The notes below the pieces were generated by a model. The model had not been told where the DNA came from and searched no databases. It saw only the letters and a program-made list of their open reading frames with translations. From assembly GCF_029227915.1 (NCBI RefSeq), contig NC_079881.1, positions 1,488,001-1,552,000 on the forward strand: 64,000 nucleotides of DNA. The letters are read 5' to 3'. Position 1 is the stretch's first letter. Each line of letters starts with the position of its first letter. Made by a program: the position numbers and the translations under genes. Positions 48,036 through 59,380 of the stretch are shown in pieces. Origin of the DNA: Hydractinia symbiolongicarpus (taxonomy: Eukaryota > Cnidaria > Hydrozoa > Anthoathecata > Hydractiniidae).

Positions 48036-48051
48036 GTGCGCGTCAGCGCAC
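48036..48051. repeat. GC-rich palindrome, island 2
   Basis: Identical copy of the GTGCGC / GCGCAC palindrome at 37,775-37,790. Confidence 0.65.
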
Positions 48052-48484
48052 GGAGCGTAGCGGAGCCTATTTCCTCATTATATAAGCCAAATATAAAGGA
48101 AATGTAAGTACGGTGGAGAGTATATAGGATTTCGTCCCTATACATCCAAATTAACATGGTTACTATGGAAATATTAAAATTTCGTCCAAAGGATCACAGT
48201 AATCCAGCAATTTAATATGGTCATTCTCTAGTACATTTTTTAGTAAGCGAGACAACTTGTTTAAGCACGGCGAAGGAGTGTTTGTTGTTTTTTAAATATG
48301 GTACCAAGAGTAAATGGTGCCGTTTCTAGTTTAGGTTAAATCTGCCTACACTTTTTAGCCACGTGATACATAAATCACTTTTACTAACATCACATGACAT
48401 TTTCTCGGACACATAGCGCCTCAAACTCAATCTAAGCCATATCGCAACTGACGGAAGGGTTTGTTATGTTCAAGAAAGCGAAGA

Positions 48485-48513
48485 AAGAAAGGGTATGTAA
48501 TGAACCCTTTCTT
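48485..48513. repeat. Perfect 10-bp hairpin in island 2
   Basis: Identical copy of the hairpin at 38,224-38,252, with the same 9-nt loop. Confidence 0.6.
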
Positions 48514-48531
48514 ATTCTCACTCACACCTAA

Positions 48532-48721
48532 GGCTAGCTAGCATAAAACTACTGACTGAGCTGGAATAATAATAGAACTTAAATAGCTAGCTAGAGCTAC
48601 TTGAATTGAAGAGCTAGCTAGCTAATAGCATAAAAAAGATCAAGCAATATCATAATGGCTAGTATAAAACTAGCTAGCTACAAAGAAATAGATTTTCTGG
48701 CTATAGCTAGCTATAGCTCTA
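48532..48721. repeat. CTAG-rich degenerate microsatellite, island 2
   Basis: Same sequence as 38,271-38,460. A repeat of this kind would be expected to vary in length quickly, so its identity here supports a very recent duplication. Confidence 0.75.
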
Positions 48722-48771
48722 CATATACTACACAGTGAGTGAGATAATACACTCAATTTTTAATCTTTAAC

Positions 48772-49073
48772 AAAAACTTTTTCCATTAAATATTGCGGGG
48801 GTTTTTTGCTTAGAGAAGGTAAAAACAGGTTATAAACTGTATTTTTATTTTTAAATATTACAAAATTTTCCACAAAGTATATAAAATTGTTTTAGCTGCG
48901 TAGGATAAGAACAGGTTGTTAACTGTCTGTTTGTTTGAACTGAAGTTAGGATAGTTTTTTTGAAATGGGTATTGTGCCGAAACGTATGTGCGAAACAGTA
49001 TATCTACCTGTACAAATCACTCAGCCCTGTGTTAACAACAAGCTGTTACCTGTGTTTCTATTTAACAGAAGTT
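48772..49073. repeat. Island 2 internal repeat, copy a
   Basis: Counterpart of 38,511-38,812. It is diverged from copy b within the island but matches its counterpart in island 1. Confidence 0.72.
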
Positions 49074-49531
49074 TAAGCTAATCTGGTTTAGTCACAAGTA
49101 ACTATAACACCTGGCGCGATTTATACGTTTTGTAAACTGTGCCACATTGAATGTTGATTATGTCTGGTTTGAAATGGTATTAAACCTATATGGATGTGCA
49201 ACATACCTGTTTTATTACTTAATTTTTCAACATCTGCATTTGTTATTACCCAGGCGTTTTAAATTCTAACTTTAACATCAACGTCTACGTTTTCTGTTAA
49301 GAGGCTTTTTAAATTCTGACAAGCTGTTCTCGTGCAATCATCAACATGTATTGAAACATGTATTTCTTATTTAATTTCTCAATAGTCTAATTAATTGCTA
49401 TTATTTTAAAGTTTCTGCTCAGTTGGAAATAAGAATTTTTTATTGTCATGCAGGGTAACCGAAGTTGCAGTAAGTTTTTTGGAAAAATGTATTACAGCTA
49501 TCCGATTTCACGATTAATGTTTGATCTTGCA

Positions 49532-49841
49532 CAAGAACTTTTCCCATAAACTATTGCAGGATTCTTTTTTCTTTAGGAGTGTAGTAACAGGTTTTAAACT
49601 GTGTTTTTATTTTTAAATGTTACAAAAACTTTTCCGCAAAATAAAATTGCTGAATGACTGTTTTAGCTGTGTAGGATAACAACAGGGTGTTTACTGTCTG
49701 TTTATTTGAACCAAAGTTAGGATATTTTTCGGAAAGGGATATTATGTCGAAACGTATATGTGCGCCACAGTATATCTGTACTAATCACTCAGACTAGTGT
49801 TAACGACAAGCTATTACCTGTGTTTCTATTTAACAGAAGTT
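49532..49841. repeat. Island 2 internal repeat, copy b
   Basis: Counterpart of 39,271-39,580. Confidence 0.72.
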
Positions 49842-50290
49842 GTGCTAAAGTTTTTTTGAAAGGGTTTTTTTTTACCTATACTAATGGCGCACCACAGATT
49901 AAAGTACATATATTTTAAGTTTTACCGGGAACATTTTGTGAAAAATAAAAAAGGTTTGCTGACTGTTTTTGCTATGACATGGCACAATATGTAAATTGTG
50001 TTTTTATTCAAGCTAAAGGATAAATATAATTACACCCGAAACACCTTAAATGTTGTGTGTTTCACTCGATTTACGATATACTGCACATTTGTACTAAGGC
50101 GCTCCACCTGAATGTGTGGTACAGTTTTCAATTTGTATTAACTGTTCCACCAAGCGTTTTACGCCAGGTAACACAGTTACTTGTGGCTTAACCAGCATTT
50201 CTCAAAAGGTTAATTAACTAGGCTGTGTGCTGTAAATTCCTAAGTGTATATAATGTTCACCTGTAAAGTTTTGTATATATATATATTTAT

Positions 50291-50359
50291 GCCCTGCTGG
50301 TCTAATGGCTATGACACTCATGCAAATGAGAAATCCAGGTTCGAATCCTGGACAGGGCT
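50291..50359 (+). tRNA. tRNA-like unit with shortened anticodon arm, copy 2
   Basis: Identical to 40,030-40,098: intact A and B boxes, perfect T arm, and CTCAT/ATGAG stem closed by GCAA. A possible transcript would end at the T6 tract at 50,486-50,491. Confidence 0.7.
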
Positions 50360-51130
50360 AGGAAAAACATAATTATCTTGCACCTACAACAACCAGGCTT
50401 TCATATAATAGATAATCTTTGAGTTGTAGAGGGGGGGAGTTGCATACATTTATCACTTTCATTTATAGAGCCCAAAAGTGCTTTGTTTTTTGTAATAGAT
50501 CTATCACTTTATGGTAAAAAGTTTTGTGTTGACATACCTGTACTACAAACAGTTTTAAACACAACCTAAAAAAGCACTATTTTGATGTTATAACGAGAAG
50601 GGACTCAGATGATTTTGTGAATTAAATTCATATGATCTTTTAATAATCCTTTCGTTTTCGTTTTGCTTATCTTTTTTCTATAAGGGTAGAAATGGACCAC
50701 AATGGAAATCTCGCCTTGGCTTGTTTTGTGTTATCCAGCCATCAAACATATCAACCTGGTAGGCACAAGAAACTAAAAAAGGCGTTTTTTAAATTTTTTT
50801 TGCCTTTCTCGTGTTCTTCTCTGATTATTTCCATATCTTGACTTTTTAATGTTGTTGTCATTGGAATCAAGTTAATCTCAGATTTATCAAAAAATCATAT
50901 GGCGTTATGACCGATTGTTTAAATACTTGTAATGGCACATAATTCTGCTAACATGATTCACTGTATATTGACCTGAGATAAATTTGAGACTTTTTTTGAG
51001 ATATTGAATTTGAAATATTTGCACCTCAATACTTTCTATACTCCTGGACTAATATGATACTTATCTTAGATATATTGAGTATACACAATCTTTGAGTTGT
51101 AAGGGGGATATTTTCTATTAAAGTCATGCA

Positions 51131-51360
51131 CCCCTGCCTTGCCGTTCCATTTCCTTGCCAGCACTGACCGTGCCTTTCTTTGCCTACCCTTCCTATGCCT
51201 TTTCTGGTGCCTGCCTACTATGTCCTTGCCTGTGCCTCCCATGCCTGTGCCTACCATGCCTTACCCAACCCTGCCTTCCTGATTCCTCTTCCTGTTTCCT
51301 TGCCTGCCTTTGCCCTTTCCTTGCGGTGCTTAATGCCTTTGCCTTGGCAACCTCTCCGCA
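51131..51360. repeat. Pyrimidine-rich TGCCT-type repeat, island 2
   Basis: Identical counterpart of 40,871-41,100. The frames it opens are artefacts of composition. Confidence 0.8.
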
Positions 51361-53498
51361 ACTCTTTCTATATTGATATTCAGCGTCTCATCAAAAATGA
51401 AAACATTTTTGAAAACTGCAAGTCTCATGGGCTTTAGTGGTGAAAAGATAATTTAAAAAATCGTTTTGGAAATGAGTTTACTCACAGGGTACTTTCTTTG
51501 TATACATTCGACTATACGGGCCAAGCCCGGGATGTACGGGAAATCGCGAGTTTTCGTTTGCCAGCGATTAAACCACTTTCATTAAGCGTCTCATCAAAAA
51601 TGAAAACATTTCTGAAAACTACAAGTCTCATGCGTTTTAGTGGTGAAAAATTAATTTAAAAAATCGTTCGGGAAATGAGTTTACTCCCTGGGTACTTTCT
51701 TTGTATACTTTTGACTATACGGGCCGAGTCGGGGATTTACGGGAAGTCGCGGGTTTTCGTTTGCCGGCGATTAAACTTCTTTTATTCAGCGTCTCTTCAA
51801 AAATGAAAACATTTTTCTAAACTACAAGTCTCATGCGTTTTAGTGGTGAAAAAATAATTTAAAAAATCGTTCGGGAAATGAGTTTACTCCCTGGGTACTT
51901 TCTTTGTATACTTTTGACTATACGGGCCGAGTCCGGGGTTTACGGGAAATGGCGGGTTTTCGTTTGCCGGCGATTAAACTTCTTTTATTCAGCGTCTCAT
52001 CAAAAATGAAAACATTTTTAAAAACTACAAGTCTCATGTGCTTTAGTGGTGAAAAAACAATTTAAAAAATTTTCCGGGAAATGAGTTTACTCCCTGGGTA
52101 CTTTCTTTGAATACTTTTGACTATACGGGCCGAATCCGGGATTTACGGGAAATCGCAGGTTTTCGTTTGCCGGCGATTAAACTTTTTTTATTCAGCGTCT
52201 CATCAAAAATGAAAACATTTTTGAAAACTACAAGTCTCATGGGCTTTAGTGGTGAAAAGATAATTTAAAAAATCGTTTTGGAAATGAATTTACTCACAGG
52301 GTACTTTCTTTGTATACATTCGACTATACGGGCCAAGCCCGGGATGTACGGGAAATCGCGAGTTTTCGTTTGCCAGCGATTAAACCACTTTCATTAAGCG
52401 TCTCATCAAAAATGAAAACATTTCTGAAAACTACAAGTCTCATGCGTTTTAGTGATTAAATAATAATTTAAAAAATCGTTCGGGAAATGAGTTTACTCCC
52501 AGGGTACTTTCTTTGTATACTTTTGACTATACGGGCCGAGTCCGGGATTTACGGGAAATCGCTGGTTTTTGTTTGCCGGCGATTAAACTTCTTTTATTCA
52601 GCGTCTCATCAAAAATGAAAACATTTTTAAAAACTACAAGTCTTATGTGTTTTAGTGGTAAAAAAATAATTTAAAAAATCGTTCGGGAAATGAGTTTACT
52701 CCCTGGGTACTTTCTTTTTATACTTTTGACTATACGGGCCGAGTCCGGGGTTTACAGGAAATGGCGGGTTTTCGTTTTCCGGCGATTAAACTTCTTTTAT
52801 TCAGCGTCTCATCAAAAATGAAAACATTTTTGAAAACTACAAGTCTCATGCGTTTTAGTGGTGAAAAGATAATTTAAAAAATCGTTCGGGAAATGAGTTT
52901 ACTCCCTGGGTACTTCATTTGTATACTTTTGACTATACAAGCCAAGCCCGGGATTTACGGGAAATGGCGGGTTTTCGTTTGCCGGCGATTAAACCACTTT
53001 CATTAAGCGTTTCATCAAAAATGAAAACATTTCTGAAAACTACAAGTCTCATGCGTTTAAGTGGTTAAATAATAATTAAAAAAATCGTTCGGGAAATGAG
53101 TTTACTCCCAGGGTACTTTCTTTGTATACTTTTGACTATACGAGCCGAGTCCGGGATTTACAGGAAATCGCGGGTTTTCGTTTGCCGGCGATTAAACTCC
53201 TTTTATTCAGCGTCTCATCAAAAATGAAAACATTTTTAAAAACTACAAGTCTCATGTGCTTTAGTGGTGAAAAAATAATTTAAAAAATTTTCCGGGAAAT
53301 GAGTTTACTCCCTGGGTACTTTCTTTGAATACTTTTGACTATACGGGCCGAATCCGGGATTTACGGGAAATCGCAGGTTTTCGTTTGCCGGCGATTAAAC
53401 TTTTTTTATTCAGCGTCTCATCAAAAATGAAAACATTTTTGAAAACTACAAGTCTCATGGGCTTTAGTGGTGAAAAGATAATTTAAAAAATCGTTTTG

Positions 53499-55122
53499 GA
53501 AATGAATTTACTCACAGGGTACTTTCTTTGTATACATTCGACTATACGGGCCAAGCCCGGGATGTACGGGAAATCGCGAGTTTTCGTTTGCCAGCGATTA
53601 AACCACTTTCATTAAGCGTCTCATCAAAAATGAAAACATTTCTGAAAACTACAAGTCTCATGCGTTTTAGTGATTAAATAATAATTTAAAAAATCGTTCG
53701 GGAAATGAGTTTACTCCCAGGGTACTTTCTTTGTATACTTTTGACTATACGGGCCGAGTCCGGGATTTACGGGAAATCGCTGGTTTTTGTTTGCCGGCGA
53801 TTAAACTTCTTTTATTCAGCGTCTCATCAAAAATGAAAACATTTTTAAAAACTACAAGTCTTATGTGTTTTAGTGGTAAAAAAATAATTTAAAAAATCGT
53901 TCGGGAAATGAGTTTACTCCCTGGGTACTTTCTTTTTATACTTTTGACTATACGGGCCGAGTCCGGGGTTTACAGGAAATGGCGGGTTTTCGTTTTCCGG
54001 CGATTAAACTTCTTTTATTCAGCGTCTCATCAAAAATGAAAACATTTTTGAAAACTACAAGTCTCATGCGTTTTAGTGGTGAAAAGATAATTTAAAAAAT
54101 CGTTCGGGAAATGAGTTTACTCCCTGGGTACTTCATTTGTATACTTTTGACTATACAAGCCAAGCCCGGGATTTACGGGAAATGGCGGGTTTTCGTTTGC
54201 CGGCGATTAAACCACTTTCATTAAGCGTTTCATCAAAAATGAAAACATTTCTGAAAACTACAAGTCTCATGCGTTTAAGTGGTTAAATAATAATTAAAAA
54301 AATCGTTCGGGAAATGAGTTTACTCCCAGGGTACTTTCTTTGTATACTTTTGACTATACGAGCCGAGTCCGGGATTTACAGGAAATCGCGGGTTTTCGTT
54401 TGCCGGCGATTAAACTCCTTTTATTCAGCGTCTCATCAAAAATGAAAACATTTTTAAAAACTACAAGTCTCATGTGCTTTAGTGGTGAAAAAATAATTTA
54501 AAAAATCGTTCGGGAAATGAGTTTACACCCTGGGTACTTTCTTTGTATACTTTTGACTATACGGGCCGAGTCCGGGGTTTACGGGAAATGGCGCGTTTTC
54601 GTTTGCCGGCGGGTAAACTTCTTTTATTCAGCGTCTCATCAAAAATGAAAACATTTTTGAAAACTGCAAGTCTCATGCGTTTTAGTGGTGAAAAGATAAT
54701 TTAAAAAATCGTTTTGGAAATGAGTTTACTCACAGGGTACTTTCTTTGTGTGCATTCGACTATAAAGGCCAAGCCCGGGATTTACGGGAAATCGCGGGTT
54801 TTCTTTTGCCGGCGATTAAACCACTTTCATTAGGCGTCTCATCAAAAATGAAAACATTTCTGAAAACTACAAGTCTCATGCGTTTTAGTGGTGAAAAAAT
54901 AATTTAAAAAATCGTTCGGGAAATGAGTTTACTCCCTGGGTACCTTCTTTGTATACTTTTGACTATACGGGCCGAATCCGGGATTTACGGGAAATCGCAG
55001 GTTTTCGTTTGCCGGCGATTAAACTTCTTTTATTCAGCGTCTCATCAAAAATGAAAACATTTTTGAAAACTACAAGTCTCATGGGCTTTAGTGGTGAAAA
55101 GATAATTTAAAAAATCGTTTTG
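53499..55122. repeat. Second higher-order repeat type, another unit (eight monomers)
   Basis: 1,624 bp, the same P-L2-D'-E'-F'-T'-Q-R order and length as 42,021-43,644. It is preceded by a six-monomer relative (52,281-53,498, 1,218 bp) in which R' with TTTTCCGGG and TTTGAATAC replaces T'-Q-R, and followed by a four-monomer relative (P-L2-Q-R, 55,123-55,934). Confidence 0.84.
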
Positions 55123-56945
55123 GAAATGAATTTACTCACAGGGTACTTTCTTTGTATACATTCGACTATACGGGCCAAGCCCGGGATGTACGGGAAATCG
55201 CGAGTTTTCGTTTGCCAGCGATTAAACCACTTTCATTAAGCGTCTCATCAAAAATGAAAACATTTCTGAAAACTACAAGTCTCATGCGTTTTAGTGGTTA
55301 AATAATAATTTAAAAAATCGTTCGGGAAATGAGTTTACTCCCAGGGTACTTTCTTTGTATACTTTTGACTATACGGGCCGAGTCCGGGATTTACGGGAAA
55401 TCGCTGGTTTTCGTTTGCCGGCGATTAAACTTCTTTTACTCAGCGTCTCATCAAAAATGAAAACATTTTTAAAAACTACAAGTCTCATGTGTTTTAGTGG
55501 TAAAAAGATAATTTAAAAAATCGTTTTGGAAATGAGTTTACTCACAGGGTACTTTCTTTGTGTGCATTCGACTATAAAGGCCAAGCCCGGGATTTACGGG
55601 AAATCGCGGGTTTTCTTTTGCCGGCGATTAAACCACTTTCATTAGGCGTCTCATCAAAAATGAAAACATTTCTGAAAACTACAAGTCTCATGCGTTTTAG
55701 TGGTGAAAAAATAATTTAAAAAATCGTTCGGGAAATGAGTTTACTCCCTGGGTACCTTCTTTGTATACTTTTGACTATACGGGCCAAATCCGGGATTTAC
55801 GGGAAATCGCAGGTTTTCGTTTGCCGGCGATTAAACTTCTTTTATTCAGCGTCTCATCAAAAATGAAAACATTTTTGAAAACTACAAGTCTCATGGGCTT
55901 TAGTGGTGAAAAGATAATTTAAAAAATCGTTTTGGAAATGAATTTACTCACAGGGTACTTTCTTTGTATACATTCGACTATACGGGCCAAGCCCGGGATG
56001 TACGGGAAATCGCGAGTTTTCGTTTGCCAGCGATTAAACCACTTTCATTAAGCGTCTCATCAAAAATGAAAACATTTCTGAAAACTACAAGTCTCATGCG
56101 TTTTAGTGGTTAAATAATAATTTAAAAAATCGTTCGGGAAATGAGTTTACTCCCAGGGTACTTTCTTTGTATACTTTTGACTATACGGGCCGAGTCCGGG
56201 ATTTACGGGAAATCGCTGGTTTTCGTTTGCCGGCGATTAAACTTCTTTTACTCAGCGTCTCATCAAAAATGAAAACATTTTTAAAAACTACAAGTCTCAT
56301 GTGTTTTAGTGGTAAAAAAATAATTTAAAAAATCGTTCGGGAAATGAGTTTACTCCCTGGGTACTTTCTTTTTATACTTTTGACTATACGGGCCGAGTCC
56401 GGGGTTTACAGGAAATGGCGGGTTTTCGTTTTCCGGCGATTAAACTTCTTTTATTCAGCGTCTCATCAAAAACGAAAACATTTTTCTAAAGTTCAAGTCT
56501 CATGCGTTTTAGTGGTGAAAAAATAATTTAAAAAATCGTTCGGGAAATGAGTTTACTCCCTGGGTACTTTCTTTGTATACTTTTGACTATACGGGCCGAG
56601 TCCGGGGTTTACGGGAAATGGCGGGTTTTCGTTTGCCGGCGATTAAACTTCTTTTATTCAGCGTCTCATCAAAAATGAAAACATTTTTGAAAACTGCAAG
56701 TCTCATGCGTTTTAGTGGTGAAAAGATAATTTAAAAAATCGTTTTGGAAATGAGTTTACTCACAGGGTACTTTCTTTGTATACATTCGACTATACGGGCC
56801 AAGCCTGGGATGTACGGGAAATCGCGAGTTTTCGTTTGCCGGCGATTAAACCACTTTCATTAAGCGTCTCATCAAAAATGAAAACATTTCTGAAAACTAC
56901 AAGTCTCATGCGTTTTAGTGGTTAAATAATAATTTAAAAAATCGT

Positions 56946-59380
56946 TTGGGAAATGAGTTTACTCCCAGGGTACTTTCTTTATATACATTTGACTATACGG
57001 GCCGAGTCCGGTATTCACGGGAAATCGCGGGTTTTCGTTTGCCGGCGATTAAACTTCTTTTATTCAGCGTCTCATCAAAAATAAAAACATTTTTAAAAAC
57101 TACAAGTCTTATGTGCTTTAGTGGTGAAAAAATAATTTAAAAAATCGTTCGGGAAATAAGTTTACTCCCTCGGTACTTTCTTTGTATACTTTTCACTATA
57201 CGGGCCGAGTCCGGGGTTTACGGGAAATTGCGGGATTTCGTTTGCCGGCGATTAAACTTCTTTTATTCAGCGTCTCATCAAAAATGAAAACATTTTTGAA
57301 AATTACAAGTCTCATGCGTTTTAGTGGTGAAAAGATAATTTAAAAAATCGTTCGGGAAATGAGTTTACTCCCTGGGTACTTCATTTGTATACTTTTGACT
57401 ATACAAGCCAAGCCCGGGATTTACGGGAAATCGCGGGTTTTCGTTTGCCGACGATTAAACCATTTTCATTAAGCGTCTCATCAAAAATGAAAACATTTCT
57501 GAAAACTACAAGTCTCATGCGTTTTAGTGGTTAAATAATAATTTAAAAAATCGTTCGGGAAATGAGTTTACTCCCTGGGTACTTTCTTTGTATACTTTTG
57601 ACTATACGGGCCGAGTCGGGGATTTACGGGAAGTCGTGGGTTTTCGTTTGCCGGCGATTAAACTTCTTTTATTCAGCGTCTCATCAAAAACGAAAACATT
57701 TTTTAAAGTTCAAGTCTCATGCGTTTTAGTGGTGAAAAAATAATTTAAAAAATCGTTCGGGAAATGAGTTTACTCCCTGGGTACTTTCTTTGTATACTTT
57801 TGACTATACGGGCCGAGTCCGGGGTTTACGGGAAATGGCGGGTTTTCGTTTGCCGGCGATTAAACTTCTTTTATTCAGCGTCTCATCAAAAATGAAAACA
57901 TTTTTGAAAACTGCAAGTCTCATGCGTTTTAGTGGTGAAAAGATAATTTAAAAAATCGTTTTGGAAATGAGTTTACTCACAGGGTACTTTCTTTGTATAC
58001 ATTCGACTATACGGGCCAAGCCTGGGATGTACGGGAAATCGCGAGTTTTCGTTTGCCGGCGATTAAACCACTTTCATTAAGCGTCTCATCAAAAATGAAA
58101 ACATTTCTGAAAACTACAAGTCTCATGCGTTTTAGTGGTTAAATAATAATTTAAAAAATCGTTTGGGAAATGAGTTTACTCCCAGGGTACTTTCTTTATA
58201 TACATTTGACTATACGGGCCGAGTCCGGTATTCACGGGAAATCGCGGGTTTTCGTTTGCCGGCGATTAAACTTCTTTTATTCAGCGTCTCATCAAAAATA
58301 AAAACATTTTTAAAAACTACAAGTCTTATGTGCTTTAGTGGTGAAAAAATAATTTAAAAAATCGTTCGGGAAATAAGTTTACTCCCTCGGTACTTTCTTT
58401 GTATACTTTTCACTATACGGGCCGAGTCCGGGGTTTACGGGAAATGGCGGGATTTCGTTTGCCGGCGATTAAACTTCTTTTATTCAGCGTCTCATCAAAA
58501 ATGAAAACATTTTTGAAAATTACAAGTCTCATGCGTTTTAGTGGTGAAAAGATAATTTAAAAAATCGTTCGGGAAATGAGTTTACTCCCTGGGTACTTCA
58601 TTTGTATACTTTTGACTATACAAGCCAAGCCCGGGATTTACGGGAAATCGCGGGTTTTCGTTTGCCGAAGATTAAACCATTTTCATTAAGCGTCTCATCA
58701 AAAATGAAAACATTTCTGAAAACTACAAGTCTCATGCGTTTTAGTGGTTAAATAATAATTTAAAAAATCGTTCGAGAAATGAGTCTACTCCCAGGGTACT
58801 TTCTTTGTATTCTTTTGACTATACGGGCCGAGTCCGGGATTTACGGGAAATCGCGGGTTTTCGTTTGCCGGCGATTAAACTCCTTTTATTCAGCGTCTCA
58901 TCAAAAATGAAAACATTTTTAAAAACTACAAGTCTCATGTGCTTTAGTGGTGAAAAAATAATTTAAAAAATCGTTTGGGAAATGAGTTTACTCCCTGGGT
59001 ACTTTCTTTGTATACTTTTGACTATACGGGCCGAGTCCGTGATTTACGGGAAATCGCGGGTTTTCGTTTGCCGGCGATTAAACCACTTTCACTAAGCGTC
59101 TCATCAAAAATGAAAACATTTCTGAAAACTACAAGTCTCATGCGTTTTAGTGGTGAAAAGATAATTTAAAAAATCGTTTTGGAAATGAGTTTACTCACAG
59201 GGTACTTTCTTTGTATACATTCGACTATACGGGCCAAGCCCGGGATGTACGGGAAATCGCGAGTTTTCGTTTGCCGGCGATTAAACCACTTTCATTAAGC
59301 GTCTCATCAAAAATGAAAACATTTCTGAAAACTACAAGTCTCATGCGTTTTAGTGGTGAAATAATAATTTAAAAAATCGT
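56946..59380. repeat. Six-monomer tandem step carrying U and V monomers
   Basis: U monomers (TTTATATACATTTGAC, GTATTCACGGG, CATCAAAAATAAAAAC) at 56,946 and 58,163 are each followed by V (CCCTCGGTAC, TTTTCACTATAC, AAAATTACAAG) and an E'-like monomer. The step is 1,217 bp. A matching U-V pair lies at 45,265-45,690 at the end of large-duplication copy 1. The right limit is approximate. Confidence 0.75.

Larger units (their letters stand above)
48020..51377. other. Non-satellite island, copy 2
   Basis: 3,358 bp, the same sequence in the same monomer position as island 1. The only differences I find by eye are a T-run of six versus seven (50,672-50,677 against 40,411-40,417) and T at 50,815 where island 1 has A at 40,555. 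Contents and interpretation are as for island 1. Its flanking satellite also matches, so it was copied with the array. Confidence 0.92.
45760..57440. repeat. Large tandem duplication, copy 2 (satellite plus island 2)
   Basis: It matches 35,905-45,759 with four later changes, each a whole number of monomers. There is a gain of 406 bp (Q-R pair repeated, starts 46,893 and 47,299), of 1,218 bp (six monomers, starts 52,281 and 53,499) and of 812 bp (four monomers, starts 55,123 and 55,935), and a loss of about 609 bp (three monomers, corresponding to about 44.17-44.78 kb). These sum to the observed 11,681-bp offset at the right edge. Confidence 0.85.

Noticed and set aside
35905-57440. The large duplication as a pure assembly artefact
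   Set aside because: It cannot be excluded without reads, but copy 2 differs by four separate whole-monomer changes, a substitution and a T-run change in the island, plus scattered satellite differences. That fits a real duplication better than a duplicated contig.
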